Notes under the pieces: model-generated | Databases searched by the model: none | What the model saw: only the letters and a program-made list of their open reading frames with translations | Told to the model about the DNA's origin: nothing | Translations under genes and position numbers: made by a program | In this document: piece by piece, positions 18,744-30,775 of the stretch | Position numbering within the stretch: the first letter of the stretch is position 1 | How the letters are laid out: each line of letters starts with the position of its first letter | DNA from: JAHFUS01 sp035689115 | GTDB taxonomy: Bacteria; Actinomycetota; Acidimicrobiia; Acidimicrobiales; GCA-2861595 | Assembly (NCBI GenBank): GCA_035689115.1 | Contig: DASSMA010000033.1 | Coordinates: 1-64,000, forward strand | Length of the DNA stretch: 64,000 nt | Reading direction: 5' to 3'

Positions 18744-19200
18744 AGCGGCCATGGATGGCCGCTGCCGGGTGCCGCCGACTCAGTGGGGGTCGCCGCCGCG
18801 CCCGCCAGGGCGCCGGCGACGACGAGCGCAGCGCCAGGATGGCGCGCAGCGTCGGGCAACCCGGCGGCCATGGATGGCCGCTGCTGGGGAGCCCAACGGC
18901 CAGGCGGGGTCGCCGCCGCGCCCGCCAGGGCGCCGGCGACAACGAGCGCAGCGCCAGGATGGCGCGAAGCGAGCATCAGGCAACAGCGCAGCGCCAGGAT
19001 GGCGCGCAGCGAGCATCAAGCAACAGCGCAGCGCCGCGCAACCCCAGCGGCCATGGATGGCCGCTCCGGGGATGCCGCCGAGTCAGGCGGGGTCGCCGCA
19101 GCGCCCGCCAGGGCGCCGGCGACGACGAGCGCAGCGCCAGGATGGCGCGGAGCGAGCATCAGGCAAGCGGAGCGCCAGGATGGCGCGCAGCGTCAGGCAA
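18744..19200 (+). repeat. nested modular palindromic repeat block
   Basis: The gap between the VOC and oxidase genes is filled by repeats. Module 1 is a stem of the type gcggccatggatggccgc (18744-18763, 18864-18881, 19046-19065). Module 2 is cccgccagggcgccggcgac. Module 3 is agcgccaggatggcgc (18830, 18950, 18990, 19133, 19171; a cut copy at 19030). Modules 1-2-3 form a unit repeating at 120 bp, while module 3 with gcgagcatcaggcaac repeats alone at about 40 bp. It looks like a BOX- or REP-like composite element rather than a gene; the last unit runs into the oxidase stop codon. Confidence 0.8.
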
Positions 19201-20611
19201 CCGGCGCGATGTTGCGGTTCACCCGGAACAGGTTGTGGGGGTCGTAGGCGGCCTTGACCTGGCGGAGGCGCTCGAAGTTGACGCCGTAGGCGTCGGCGGT
19301 GCGGCCGGCGTCCTCCTCGGCGACCTGGAAGTTCACGTAGTTGCCCACCGAGAAGGGCCGGATGCCCTGCCACGACTGGCGCGCCCACGCCGTGTGCGCC
19401 GGCGCCCGGTCGTCGGCCGCCGGCCAGGAGCCGGCGAAGGCGCACACGAAGCCTGCCTCCCGGTTGCCCATGGCGCCGTCGTGCGCATCGTGCTCGCTCA
19501 GGGCGCCCTCGAGATGGAACAGGACCGACTGCGACATGGGGGAGGTGACGGCCGAGGCGCCGGCCCGGTAGGCGTCGAGGAAGCCGTCGGAGAGGCCGGG
19601 GACGAACTCCGACTTCCAGTAGTAGTGGGCGCCCTTGGGCTGGGTCGCGTCGAGCATCGCCTGCTGGGCGGCGTAGGGCTTCTCCATGATGACGTCGGCG
19701 ATGGGCTGCCCGAAGGAGCGCAGCGGGGCGAGGTCGGCGGCGGCGTTGGCGCCCGTGTGGCACGCCACCACGCCGATGATGGGCTTGCCGTGCCACTCCG
19801 GGGGCAGGAAGGGCGCCGGCGGGGCGAGCCGCCAGGTGAGGGCGGTGGTGAGCTCGCGCGGCGCGGCAGCGCTGAAGTCGCGGTACATCGGGAGCAGCTC
19901 GTCGGCGTGCTCGGCGCTCCACGCGATGAGGCCGCCGGTGATCATGGGGCCCACCTCGTAGAGCTTGAAGGTGAACCGGGTGGCAATCCCGAAGTTGCCG
20001 CCGCCTCCCCGGAGGGCCCAGAACAGGTCGTCGTGCTGGTCCCGGGACGCCGTGCGCACCTGGCCGTCGGCGGTGACGATCTCCACCTCCACCAGGTTGT
20101 CGATGGTCCACCCGTAGCGGCGGGTGAGGTAGCCGAAGCCGCCGCCGAGGGTGAGGCCGGCGACGCCCGTCTCCGAGACGAACCCGAGCACCGCCGCCAG
20201 CCCGTGCTCCTGCGTCGCGGCGTCGACGTGCCTGAGCAGACACCCGCCGCCCACGTTGGCCAGCCGGGCGTCGACGTCCACGGTAACGTCGCGCATGCGC
20301 GACAGCTCGAGCGTGAGGCCGCCGGCGGCGAGCGAGGTGCCGGCGACGTTGTGGCCGCCGCCCTTCACGCTGAGCAGCAGCCCCCGGTCGGCGGCGAAGC
20401 GCACGGCGGCAGCCACGCCGGCCGCCGTCGACGGCTGCACCACCAGCGCCGGCTGCCGGGCCACCATCCCGTTCCAGATCAGGATCGCCTCGTCCCACCC
20501 TGCGTCGCCGGCCTGCAGGACCGGCCCCACCTCGGTGGCGAGGAACTCAAGCTCCCTGTCGCCGATCGTCTCCCGGCCGCCGTCCAGGCGTGCCACTTCG
20601 ATGTCGCCCAT
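19193..20611 (-). CDS. FAD-binding oxidoreductase (berberine-bridge enzyme type)
   Basis: A 472-residue flavoprotein. The PP-loop FAD domain carries SVKGGGHNVAGTSLA near residue 85, where the His is the usual covalent FAD anchor, and GVAGLTLGGGFGYLTRRYG near 150. The end, AYDPHNLFRVNRNIAP, is the standard C-terminus of berberine-bridge-like enzymes. The usual second FAD-linking Cys is not obvious. It likely oxidises a sugar or small alcohol using oxygen. ATG 20611 starts MGDIEVARL; the stop codon touches the repeat block. Confidence 0.9.
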   Translation of the reverse strand: MGDIEVARLDGGRETIGDRELEFLATEVGPVLQAGDAGWDEAILIWNGMVARQPALVVQPSTAAGVAAAVRFAADRGLLLSVKGGGHNVAGTSLAAGGLTLELSRMRDVTVDVDARLANVGGGCLLRHVDAATQEHGLAAVLGFVSETGVAGLTLGGGFGYLTRRYGWTIDNLVEVEIVTADGQVRTASRDQHDDLFWALRGGGGNFGIATRFTFKLYEVGPMITGGLIAWSAEHADELLPMYRDFSAAAPRELTTALTWRLAPPAPFLPPEWHGKPIIGVVACHTGANAAADLAPLRSFGQPIADVIMEKPYAAQQAMLDATQPKGAHYYWKSEFVPGLSDGFLDAYRAGASAVTSPMSQSVLFHLEGALSEHDAHDGAMGNREAGFVCAFAGSWPAADDRAPAHTAWARQSWQGIRPFSVGNYVNFQVAEEDAGRTADAYGVNFERLRQVKAAYDPHNLFRVNRNIAPVA

Positions 20612-20657
20612 GCCGAACCTCCCGTCGAGCCCGGGCGACTGTACCGCCGCGCCGCAC

Positions 20658-20700
20658 CCCGAGTACATAGGGTGCGGTTTCCGCACCCTATGTACTCGGG
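20658..20700. repeat. 43-bp dispersed palindrome (copy 2), probable terminator
   Basis: Perfect 20-base arms (cccgagtacatagggtgcgg and its complement) flank TTT. It starts nine bases after the phaC stop codon. See copies at 7199 and 43525. Confidence 0.78.
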
Positions 20701-20709
20701 AGGGGCTGG

Positions 20710-22467
20710 TCAGCGCTGGTGGACGTAGGTGCCGGGGGCGGGGCCGAGGGGCGGGTGGGCCTTGGAGCCCATGGGCGGCGGCTGCCGGCGCTTCCCGGCC
20801 CGCTCGGCGATCCAGGCCGTCCAATCCTCCCACCACGAGCCCTGGTGGTGCTCGGCGCCGGCCAGCCACTGCTCGGGGTCGGGGGGCAGGTCGGCGTTGG
20901 TCCAGTACGAGCGGCGGCCGCCCGGCGGGTTGACGATGCCGGCGACGTGGCCGGACGAGCTGAGCACGAAGCGCACCGGACCGCCGGTGAGGTGGGTGGT
21001 GGCGTAGGACGACTTCCACGGGGCGATGTGGTCATCCCTGGCGGCCAGCACGTAGACGTCCTCGTCGATCGTGCGGAGGTCGAGACGGGTGCCGGCGAGG
21101 GTCATCTCCCCCTTGGCCAGCTGGTTCTCGACGTAGCAGTAGCGCAGGTAGAACGAGTGCATGTCGGCCGGCATGCGGGTGCCGTCGGCGTTCCAGGCGA
21201 GGATGTCGAAGGCGGGCGGCTTCTCGCCCATGAGCCACCCAGTGCCGACGTAGTTCCACACCAGGTCCTGGGCCCGCAGCAGGTCGAACATGGTGGACAT
21301 CTCGCTGGACTCGAGGAAGCCCCGTTCCTGCATCCGCTCGCTCAGCTGCTCCACCGACCGGGGATCCACGAAGATGCCCATGGGCCCCGGCTCTCGGAAG
21401 TCGATCATCGTGTTGAGCAGGGTGGCCGACCGCACGCGGTCGTGGTCGTGGGCGGCCAGGTGGGCGAGCAGCATCATGGTGAGCGTGCCGCCGAGGCACA
21501 GCCCCACCACGTTGGCCTGCTTCGAGCCGGTGATCTCCTCGATCACCCGCAGCGCCTCGTAGGGCCCGTTGAGCAGGTAGTCGTCGAGGTTCACGTCGCG
21601 GTGCGACTCGTCGGGGTTGCGGTAGCTGATGGCGAACACGGTGTGGCCGTGCTGGACCGCCCACTCCACGAAGCTGCGCCCGGGGGAGAGGTCCATGATG
21701 TAGTACTTGTTGATCCACGGCGGGCTGAGCAGCAGCGGCACCTCGTGCACCGTGTCCGTCTGCGCCTCGTACTGGATCAGCTCCATGAGGTCGTTCTTGA
21801 ACACCACCGTGCCCGGCGTGGCGGCCAGGTTCTCGCCCAGGCGGAACGGCGTGGCGTCGACCTGGCTCGGGCGGCCGCCGTTCACGGACAGGTCGTGGAA
21901 GAAGTTGCGGACGCCGGCGAGCACCGACATGCCCCCGGTCTCCGCCGCCCGCTGGATCGCGGCCGGGTTGCCCCAGAAGGTGTTCGTGGGCGCCATCGCG
22001 CCCACGGCGAGCTGGACGGCGAACCGGGCCTTCTCCGCCGTGAGCCGGTCGACGCCGGCAGCGTCGACCAGGTCGAGCAGGTAGCGCGACCAGGCGGCGT
22101 AGGACTGGCGGATGCCGAAATACCACGGGTTGTGCTCCCATGCCTGATGGCGGAAGCGACGGTCGTCCCCGTCGACGCCCGGGAAGGGGACGCCGAAGAA
22201 GCGCCCGGCGGTGGAGGCACCGCCGGTGGCCAGGGCGACCGTCAGCCGGCCGGTGGGCCCGAGCAGCAGGTGCGGGCGGGCGGCCAGGGCGGCCATGACG
22301 CGCGAGAGGCTCTGGGCGAAGCCGGCGACGTCGATGCCGGCGAGAAGCTTGCCCTCCGGCCCCAGCGCCTCGGTGGCGCTGCGACCAGCGTCGACGGCCT
22401 CGGGCCCGCAGGCCGGATCAGTCCTCTCGACCTCTCCCGTTGTTGGCGATGTAGCTGCGATAGACAC
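20710..22467 (-). CDS. phaC: polyhydroxyalkanoate synthase (copy 1)
   Basis: A 585-residue PHA synthase that polymerises (R)-3-hydroxyacyl-CoA on storage granules. The lipase-like box is GLCLGG with the catalytic Cys324; the Asp in AWNADGTRMP and His in SSSGHVAGIVNPP complete the triad. AWEHNPWYFGIRQSY and LLLSPPWINKYYIMDLSPGRS are family blocks. The GTG at 22467 overlaps the XRE gene by 50 bases and follows AGAAAGGAGC with good spacing. It is close in sequence to the second synthase at 24018, across the divergent region. Confidence 0.95.
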   Translation of the reverse strand: MSIAATSPTTGEVERTDPACGPEAVDAGRSATEALGPEGKLLAGIDVAGFAQSLSRVMAALAARPHLLLGPTGRLTVALATGGASTAGRFFGVPFPGVDGDDRRFRHQAWEHNPWYFGIRQSYAAWSRYLLDLVDAAGVDRLTAEKARFAVQLAVGAMAPTNTFWGNPAAIQRAAETGGMSVLAGVRNFFHDLSVNGGRPSQVDATPFRLGENLAATPGTVVFKNDLMELIQYEAQTDTVHEVPLLLSPPWINKYYIMDLSPGRSFVEWAVQHGHTVFAISYRNPDESHRDVNLDDYLLNGPYEALRVIEEITGSKQANVVGLCLGGTLTMMLLAHLAAHDHDRVRSATLLNTMIDFREPGPMGIFVDPRSVEQLSERMQERGFLESSEMSTMFDLLRAQDLVWNYVGTGWLMGEKPPAFDILAWNADGTRMPADMHSFYLRYCYVENQLAKGEMTLAGTRLDLRTIDEDVYVLAARDDHIAPWKSSYATTHLTGGPVRFVLSSSGHVAGIVNPPGGRRSYWTNADLPPDPEQWLAGAEHHQGSWWEDWTAWIAERAGKRRQPPPMGSKAHPPLGPAPGTYVHQR

Positions 22468-22837
22468 CGAGCAACGCTCCTTTCTGGTCCTCGGTGAGGA
22501 GAGGATCGGACCGGATGGCGGCTTCGGTGTTCGGGCGATCCCGCTCTGCCCCGCCTGGCTCGTCGGCCAGCAGGCCGGCCTGCACGAGCATGGCGTCCGC
22601 CGACAGGTCGAGGGCACGGGCGATGGAGCGCAGCACGCGCATCGACGGCACGTGCAGGCCCCGCTCGATCTGGCTCAGGTAGGCGTTGGAGACCTTCGTC
22701 CGGTCGGCCATCTCCCGGAGGGAGAGGTTGGCGAGCCGCCGCTGGGAGCGCAGGAAGTTCCCGAGCGCTCCCAGCTGCGCCTCCCACGGATCGCCGGCCG
22801 GCGCATCCGGCCGTTCGTCGTCGTCCATGCCGTCCAT
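22418..22837 (-). CDS. XRE family transcriptional regulator
   Basis: A 139-residue regulator. The helix-turn-helix spans about residues 28-85 (LRSQRRLANLSLREMADRTKVSNAYLSQIERG in overlapping parts) and is followed by a conserved VRPSM-like stretch HVPSMRVLRSIARALDLSADAML. The C-terminal tail TEDQKGALLGVYRSYIANN is common next to PHA synthase genes in actinobacteria. Its position between phasin and phaC, with overlapping coding ends, suggests it controls granule genes. ATG 22828 is a possible alternative start. Confidence 0.88.
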   Translation of the reverse strand: MDGMDDDERPDAPAGDPWEAQLGALGNFLRSQRRLANLSLREMADRTKVSNAYLSQIERGLHVPSMRVLRSIARALDLSADAMLVQAGLLADEPGGAERDRPNTEAAIRSDPLLTEDQKGALLGVYRSYIANNGRGRED

Positions 22838-22895
22838 ACTGTCCGTCCTACCCCGGTGGCCCGGGAGTCACCGCCCCCCGGGCGCCGGGTCCCTG

Positions 22896-23201
22896 CTACG
22901 GCTTCGGGGTGGCCCTGGTGGCCGCGGTGGGCGCCTTGGTGGCCGGCATGGCCGCCTCGAACAGCTTCGAGGCGAACTCCCGCTGGCTGGCGATGACCCG
23001 CTCGGTGAACCCGACGCCGACCTCGAAGTACTGGCTCGGCTTCATGGGCTCCGAGAAGGCCAGCTCCGGCAGGCGCGAGGCCAGCAACTCGACCGCCTCG
23101 GCCCAGCTGCGGACGCCCTCCAGCACGGCCCGCTGGCTCACCTTCAGGCCCTCGAAGAGCTTGTCCTGGATCTGGGTAGTGGTCTCGACTGCGGTGGGCA
23201 T
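22896..23201 (-). CDS. phasin-like granule-associated protein
   Basis: A 101-residue, helix-rich amphipathic protein (TTQIQDKLFEGLKVSQRAVLEGV, QYFEVGVGFTERVIASQREFASKLFEAA) with an alanine/threonine/proline tail, as in small phasins that coat PHA granules. The ATG at 23201 follows AGAAAGGGGGC. It leads the minus-strand phasin-XRE-phaC unit. A promoter with good -35 and -10 boxes lies 35-63 bases upstream. The call rests on composition and context. Confidence 0.75.
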   Translation of the reverse strand: MPTAVETTTQIQDKLFEGLKVSQRAVLEGVRSWAEAVELLASRLPELAFSEPMKPSQYFEVGVGFTERVIASQREFASKLFEAAMPATKAPTAATRATPKP

Positions 23202-23235
23202 GGGAAGCCCCCTTTCTGGTGTCCTTGTGTTGCTA

Positions 23236-23264
23236 ACTTTACCACGCATCTGCTAGAAGGTAAA
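23236..23264 (-). promoter_or_regulatory. putative phasin-phaC promoter
   Basis: On the minus strand, TTTACC (23259-23264) and TAAAGT (23236-23241) are separated by 17 bases, a standard sigma-70 layout, and the phasin ATG follows 34 bases after the -10. The rest of the 325-base divergent gap to 23527 shows no gene; an in-frame extension of the MaoC gene through it looks non-coding. Confidence 0.5.
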
Positions 23265-23526
23265 CATGCCAACATGTTTGGGTCCCCGGCCGATCGGGCA
23301 GGTCGCGGTCGGCGGGGTGGGCGCTGCCCCGCGGATTGGAGCCACCGGCACGACACGGGGCGAATGGTTCAGCGGGGCGACACCGACACTTCTCGGTCCA
23401 GCCATCCGGCCGCAACGCGGCCAGGGCATCAATGGGACCGAAGGCCCTGCCGACCACCCGTGTGCGGGGTTCACAATGGAGGTTGCGCCATCGACCACGT
23501 CCGTCCTGCCGGAGAAGGGAGCGCAC

Positions 23527-24021
23527 ATGTCCGACGCCGGATCGCCCGTCGTCATCGAACTTGCGGATCTGGCTGGTTGGGCGGGCAAGACGGTCGGCCA
23601 CAGTTCGTGGCGCCGGGTCACCCAGGACGACGTCGACACCTTCGCCCGCCTCACCGGGGACGAGCAGTGGATCCATGTCGACCCGGAGCGGGCCAAGAGC
23701 GGGCCCTTCGGCACCACGATCGCCCATGGCTACTTCACCCTGGCCCTGTCCACCGAGTTCCTCTACGAGCTGGTCACCATCGAGGGCGCCGGCATGATCC
23801 TGAACTACGGATCGGACCGGGTGCGTTACCCGTCGCCCCTTCCCGTCGACTCCATGATCCGGGCCCTGGTCGAGATCCCCACGGTCACGTCCATCCCCGG
23901 CGGGTTCCAGGTCGTCTACCGCCTCACCTACGAGCGGGAGGGCGGCACCAAGCCGGTGTGCGTGGCCGACATCCTGTTCCGCTACTACGAGTCGGGACCC
24001 GGAGCGGCACCGCCGTCGTGA
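23527..24021 (+). CDS. MaoC family dehydratase, probable (R)-enoyl-CoA hydratase
   Basis: A 164-residue hot-dog-fold protein. The hydratase 2 motif FARLTGDEQWIHVDPERA, with catalytic Asp and His spaced five apart, is followed by FGTTIAHGYFTLAL. This matches R-specific enoyl-CoA hydratases (PhaJ type), which divert beta-oxidation intermediates to (R)-3-hydroxyacyl-CoA for PHA synthesis. The gene overlaps phaC2 by four bases (GTGA), strongly supporting that role. GAAGGGAG precedes ATG 23527 with five bases between. Confidence 0.9.
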   Translation: MSDAGSPVVIELADLAGWAGKTVGHSSWRRVTQDDVDTFARLTGDEQWIHVDPERAKSGPFGTTIAHGYFTLALSTEFLYELVTIEGAGMILNYGSDRVRYPSPLPVDSMIRALVEIPTVTSIPGGFQVVYRLTYEREGGTKPVCVADILFRYYESGPGAAPPS

Positions 24022-25670
24022 CCAGGCCAACGCCGCCCCTCGACCCGGCCGCCTTCGGGCCGTCGCTGGCCCGCCTCGCCGCCGGTCTGGCCGTCCACCC
24101 CCTCAACACGGCCGCCGCCGGCGTCCGCCTGGGCTCCGCCCTGGCGGTGGCCGGTGCCGAGACGGCGGCCCGGGCCGTGGGCTGGGACGGCGACACGGCG
24201 CTGGCGCCGGCGGCCGGCGACCGTCGCTTCTCCGACCCGGCATGGGAGCACAACCCGTGGTTCTTCGGCCAGCGCCAGGCCTACCTGGCGTGGGAGCGGT
24301 GGCTGAAGGAGCTGGCGGCCGCCGCCCGGCTCGACGGCAAGGACGCAGAGAAGGCCCGCATGGCCCTCGGGCTGCTGGCCGACGCGCTGGCGCCCACCAA
24401 CTTCCTCGTCGGCCACCCGGCCGCCATGCGCAAGGCGGTGGAGACCAGGGGCGCCAGCGTGGTGGGCGGCCTGGCCAACTTCCTCCGGGACGTGGCCGCA
24501 AACAACGGCAAGCCCCGCCAGGTGGACTCCTCGCAGTTCGAGGTGGGCGTCAACCTCGCCTGCACCACCGGGAAGGTGGTCTACCGCAACGACCTGGTGG
24601 AGCTGATCCAGTACGAGCCGCAGACCGAGACGGTGTACGACACGCCGCTGGTGCTCAGCCCGCCGTGGATCAACCGGTACTACATCATGGACCTGGCACC
24701 GGGCCGCAGCTTCGCCGAGTGGGCCGTCACCCACGGCCACACCACCTTCGCCCTCAGCTGGCGCAACCCCGACGCCTCCATGCGGGGCGTGGGCCTCGAC
24801 GACTACATGCGGGGCGGCCTCCTCGAAACCCTTCGCGTGGTGTCCGACATCACCGGCGCGCCCGAGCTGAACATCGTCGGGCTGTGCGTGGGCGGCACCC
24901 TGGCCGTGATGCTGGGGGCCTGGCTGGCCCACGACGGCGACCGCCGCATCCGCAGCGTCACGCTGCTCAACACGCTGGTCGACTTCTCCGAGCCCGGCCC
25001 CCTGGCGTCGTTCACCGACCCGGCGGCGATCGCCGGCGTGGAGCGCCGCATGGCCGAGCAGGGCTTCCTCGACGGGCGGGAGATGGCGGGCACGTTCGAC
25101 GCCCTGCGGGCCAACGACCTGGTGTTCAACTACGTGGCCCCCAACTGGCTGATGGGCGAGACGCCGCCCGCCTTCGACATCCTGGCGTGGAACGCCGACT
25201 CGACCCGCGTGCCCGAGGCCGCCCATTCCGGCTACCTGCGGTCGTGCTACCTCGGCAACGAGCTGGCGAAGGGCACCATGACCCTGGGCGGACGGGTGCT
25301 CGACCCCCACGCCGTCGAGTCCGACGCCTACCTGCTGGCGGCGGAGAAGGACCACATCACCCCCTGGAAGTCGTCGTACGCCACGACGCACCTCCTGGGC
25401 GGGAAGGTGCGCTTCGTGCTCACCTCGGCCGGCCACATCGCCGGCATCGTCAACCCGCCCGGCCCCAAGCGCAAGCACTGGACCAACCCGGCGCTGCCCC
25501 CAACGGCGGATGCATGGCTGGAGGGCGCCACCGAGCACCCCGGAACCTGGTGGGACGACTGGACGGACTGGGCCCGCACGCGTGCGGGCCGCCGCCGGCC
25601 GCCCCCGCCGTTGGGCAGCGATGCCCACCCGGTGCTCGGCGACGCCCCTGGCACCTACGTCCACGGATAG
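24018..25670 (+). CDS. phaC: polyhydroxyalkanoate synthase (copy 2)
   Basis: A 550-residue second PHA synthase. The active-site box is GLCVGG with Cys290; AWNADSTRVP and TSAGHIAGIVNPPGP give the Asp and His. It shares long blocks with copy 1 (AWEHNPWFFGQRQAYLAW, SPPWINRYYIMDLAPGRS). Its GTG start overlaps the MaoC stop. Copies on opposite strands of one locus could have different substrate ranges or work together; the sequence alone does not decide this. Confidence 0.95.
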   Translation: MTRPTPPLDPAAFGPSLARLAAGLAVHPLNTAAAGVRLGSALAVAGAETAARAVGWDGDTALAPAAGDRRFSDPAWEHNPWFFGQRQAYLAWERWLKELAAAARLDGKDAEKARMALGLLADALAPTNFLVGHPAAMRKAVETRGASVVGGLANFLRDVAANNGKPRQVDSSQFEVGVNLACTTGKVVYRNDLVELIQYEPQTETVYDTPLVLSPPWINRYYIMDLAPGRSFAEWAVTHGHTTFALSWRNPDASMRGVGLDDYMRGGLLETLRVVSDITGAPELNIVGLCVGGTLAVMLGAWLAHDGDRRIRSVTLLNTLVDFSEPGPLASFTDPAAIAGVERRMAEQGFLDGREMAGTFDALRANDLVFNYVAPNWLMGETPPAFDILAWNADSTRVPEAAHSGYLRSCYLGNELAKGTMTLGGRVLDPHAVESDAYLLAAEKDHITPWKSSYATTHLLGGKVRFVLTSAGHIAGIVNPPGPKRKHWTNPALPPTADAWLEGATEHPGTWWDDWTDWARTRAGRRRPPPPLGSDAHPVLGDAPGTYVHG

Positions 25671-25685
25671 CTGAGGGAGGACCTC

Positions 25686-26552
25686 ATGACCACCACCATC
25701 AAATCGGTCGGGATCGCCGGCTCGGGCCTGATGGCCGCCGGCATCGCCGAGGTCATGGCCACCACCGGTCACGAGGTGGTGATGCGCTGCCGGTCGCAGG
25801 GCAGCGCCGACAAGGTGCAGGGGAAGATCGAGGGCTCGCTCGCCCGCCAGCTCGAGAAGGGCACCATGGGTGAAGGCGAGCACGCCGAGGTCCTCGACCG
25901 CATCCACGTCACCACCGACCTCGAGCGCCTCGACGTGTGCGAGCTGGTCATCGAGACCGTCGTCGAGGACCTGGCGGTGAAGAAGGATCTGTTCCGCCAG
26001 CTGGACGACGTCTGCCGCGACGACGCCATCCTCACCACCAACACGTCCACTCTCCCCGTGGTCGAGATGGCCATGGCCACCGACCGGCCGGAGCGGGTCC
26101 TCGGGCTGCACTTCTTCAACCCCGCCACCAAGATGCCCCTCGTCGAGGTGGTGCCGGCCATCACCACCGCGCCCGAGGTCGTCGACACGGTTCGGGAGTT
26201 CGCCGTCCAGTGCCGCAAGGAGCCGGTGACGGTGAAGGACAGCGCCGGCTTCATCGTGAACGCCCTGCTGTTCCCGTACCTCAACTCGGCGGTGAAGATG
26301 CTGGAGAGCGGCGTGGCCACCAAGGAGGACATCGACGCGGCCATGAAGGGCGGCTGCGGGTTCCCCATGGGTCCGCTGGCCCTCCTCGACCTGATCGGGC
26401 TCGACACCAGCGTGGCCGTCCTCCACGCGCTCCAGGAGGAGCGCAACGACTCGTGCTGCAACCCGGCACCGCTGCTCAAGCGCATGGTCACGGCCAGGCA
26501 GCTGGGCCGCAAGACCGGCCAGGGCTTCTACACCTATCCGGCCCGGCACTGA
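25686..26552 (+). CDS. 3-hydroxybutyryl-CoA dehydrogenase family protein (copy 1)
   Basis: A 288-residue NAD(P)-dependent 3-hydroxyacyl-CoA dehydrogenase. The nucleotide-binding motif is GIAGSGLMAAGIAEVMATTGH (in parts; GxGxxxxG type) at residues 9-29; LGLHFFNPATKMPLVEVV carries the catalytic His region, and NALLFPYLNSAVKMLESG and PMGPLALLDLIGLD are family blocks. GGGAGG stands seven bases before ATG. Placed 15 bases after phaC2, it may supply or recycle 3-hydroxyacyl-CoA. Another member lies at 30769. Confidence 0.93.
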   Translation: MTTTIKSVGIAGSGLMAAGIAEVMATTGHEVVMRCRSQGSADKVQGKIEGSLARQLEKGTMGEGEHAEVLDRIHVTTDLERLDVCELVIETVVEDLAVKKDLFRQLDDVCRDDAILTTNTSTLPVVEMAMATDRPERVLGLHFFNPATKMPLVEVVPAITTAPEVVDTVREFAVQCRKEPVTVKDSAGFIVNALLFPYLNSAVKMLESGVATKEDIDAAMKGGCGFPMGPLALLDLIGLDTSVAVLHALQEERNDSCCNPAPLLKRMVTARQLGRKTGQGFYTYPARH

Positions 26553-26633
26553 CGCAGCGGCACTAGCCGCCGTCGTCACCGACACCACTCGTTCGCCGCG
26601 CGCGCCTGCGCGCCCGTCCCTGGGGGACCTTTC

Positions 26634-29338
<2,705 letters not shown>

Positions 29339-29342
<4 letters not shown>

Positions 29343-30775
29343 GCGTGGCCCGGCGCACCAAGATCTGCTGCACCCTCGGCCCGGCCACGTCGACGGCCGG
29401 CGCCATCGGGGCGCTGGTGGACGCCGGGATGGACGTGGCCCGCCTCAACCTGTCCCACGGCACCCACGCCGACCACGCCGCGCTGTACGAGCGGGTGCGG
29501 GCGGCGTCGGACGCGTCCGGGCGGGCCGTCGGGGTGCTGGCCGACCTCCAGGGCCCCAAGATCCGCGTGGGGCGCTTCGCCGGCGGGGCGGCCGTCCTCG
29601 CCCCCGGGTCGCGCGTGGTGGTGACCCCGGAGGACGGCGAGGGCGACAGCGGGCACCTCTCGATCAGCTACGACGCCCTGGCGCGTGAGCTGGCCCCCGG
29701 CGACACGCTGCTGCTGGACGACGGGATGCTGAAGCTGTGCGCGGTGTCGTCCGACGGCCGGTCGGTGAGCTGCGAGGTGGTGGAGGGCGGGCCCGTCTCC
29801 GACCACAAGGGCGTGAACTTTCCGGGCGCCAACCTGCGGGCGCCGGCCCTCACCGAGAAGGACGCCGTGGACCTGGCCTTCGCCCTCGGCCTCGGCGTCG
29901 ACCTGGTGGCCCTGTCGTTCGTCCGCGAGGCGTCCGACGCGGCGGCGGTGCGGTCGGTGATGGACGCCTTCGGGCGGCGGGTGCCCGTGATCGCCAAGAT
30001 CGAGAAGCCGGAGGCGGTGGACCGCCTCGACGCCATCGCCACCGCCTTCGACGGCCTCATGGTGGCGAGGGGTGACCTGGGCATCGAGGTGTCGGCCGAG
30101 CGGGTCCCGCTGGTGCAGAAGGACATCGCCCAGATCGGGCGCGACCGGGGCAAGCCGGTCATCGTGGCCACGCACCTGCTGGAGTCGATGACCCACCGCT
30201 CCCGGCCCACCCGGGCCGAGGCGTCCGACGTGGCCAACGCCGTGCTCGACGGCGCCGACATGCTCATGTTCTCGGGCGAGACCAGCGTGGGCGAGCACCC
30301 CGTCGAGGTGGTCGCCACCGCGTCGCGCATCGCCGCCACCATCGAGGAGCACGCCCTGGCCCGCATGCCGCCGGTGCGGCCGGCGCCGTCGCCGGAGGAC
30401 GCGGTGGCGGCGGCCGCCACGGGCATCGCCGTGACGGTGGGCGCCCGGGCGGTTGCGGTGTTCACCCAATCGGGGCGAACCGCCCAGCGGGTGGCCAGCC
30501 ACCGCTCGGCGGTGCCGGTGGTCGCCTTCACCACCGAGCAGGCGGTGCGCAGCCGGCTGGCGGCGGCATGGGGTGTGGAGACGTTCCTGGGCCCGCTGGC
30601 CAGCGGCCCGCGGGCGGCCGTGGCGCAGGTGAATGATGTCCTGTTGCGCCACGGACGCGGCGTTCCGGGCGAGCGGGTGGTCGTGGTAGCCGGGCGCCCG
30701 GGGCAATCTGGAACTACCAACACCGTGCTGGTACACGAGCTGGCGTGGTCGGAACAGGAGGTATCGGCGTGGTGA
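29339..30775 (+). CDS. pyk: pyruvate kinase
   Basis: A 478-residue glycolytic enzyme making pyruvate and ATP from phosphoenolpyruvate and ADP. RTKICCTLGPATST at the N-terminus, ARLNLSHGTHADH near residue 35, VIAKIEKPEAVDRLD near 219, and FDGLMVARGDLGIEV near 240 are the standard substrate- and metal-binding blocks. The usual ATQMLESM reads ATHLLESM here, a small departure in a conserved loop. GTG 29339 overlaps the aceE stop; GTG 29345 is an alternative. It lies in one unit with the second aceE. Confidence 0.95.

Noticed and set aside
18744..19200. CRISPR array
   Set aside because: The repeats are internally palindromic, differ in spacing (40 and 120 bp), the segments between them are themselves repeats, and no cas gene is near.
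18673..19257. several open frames within the repeat block
   Set aside because: They translate the repeat modules over and over (QDGAQR, RPPGRRRRRAQ) and have no independent structure.
23266..23526. N-terminal extension of the MaoC gene
   Set aside because: The extra 87 residues have no hydratase similarity, and the start at 23527 has a good ribosome-binding site and matches family length.
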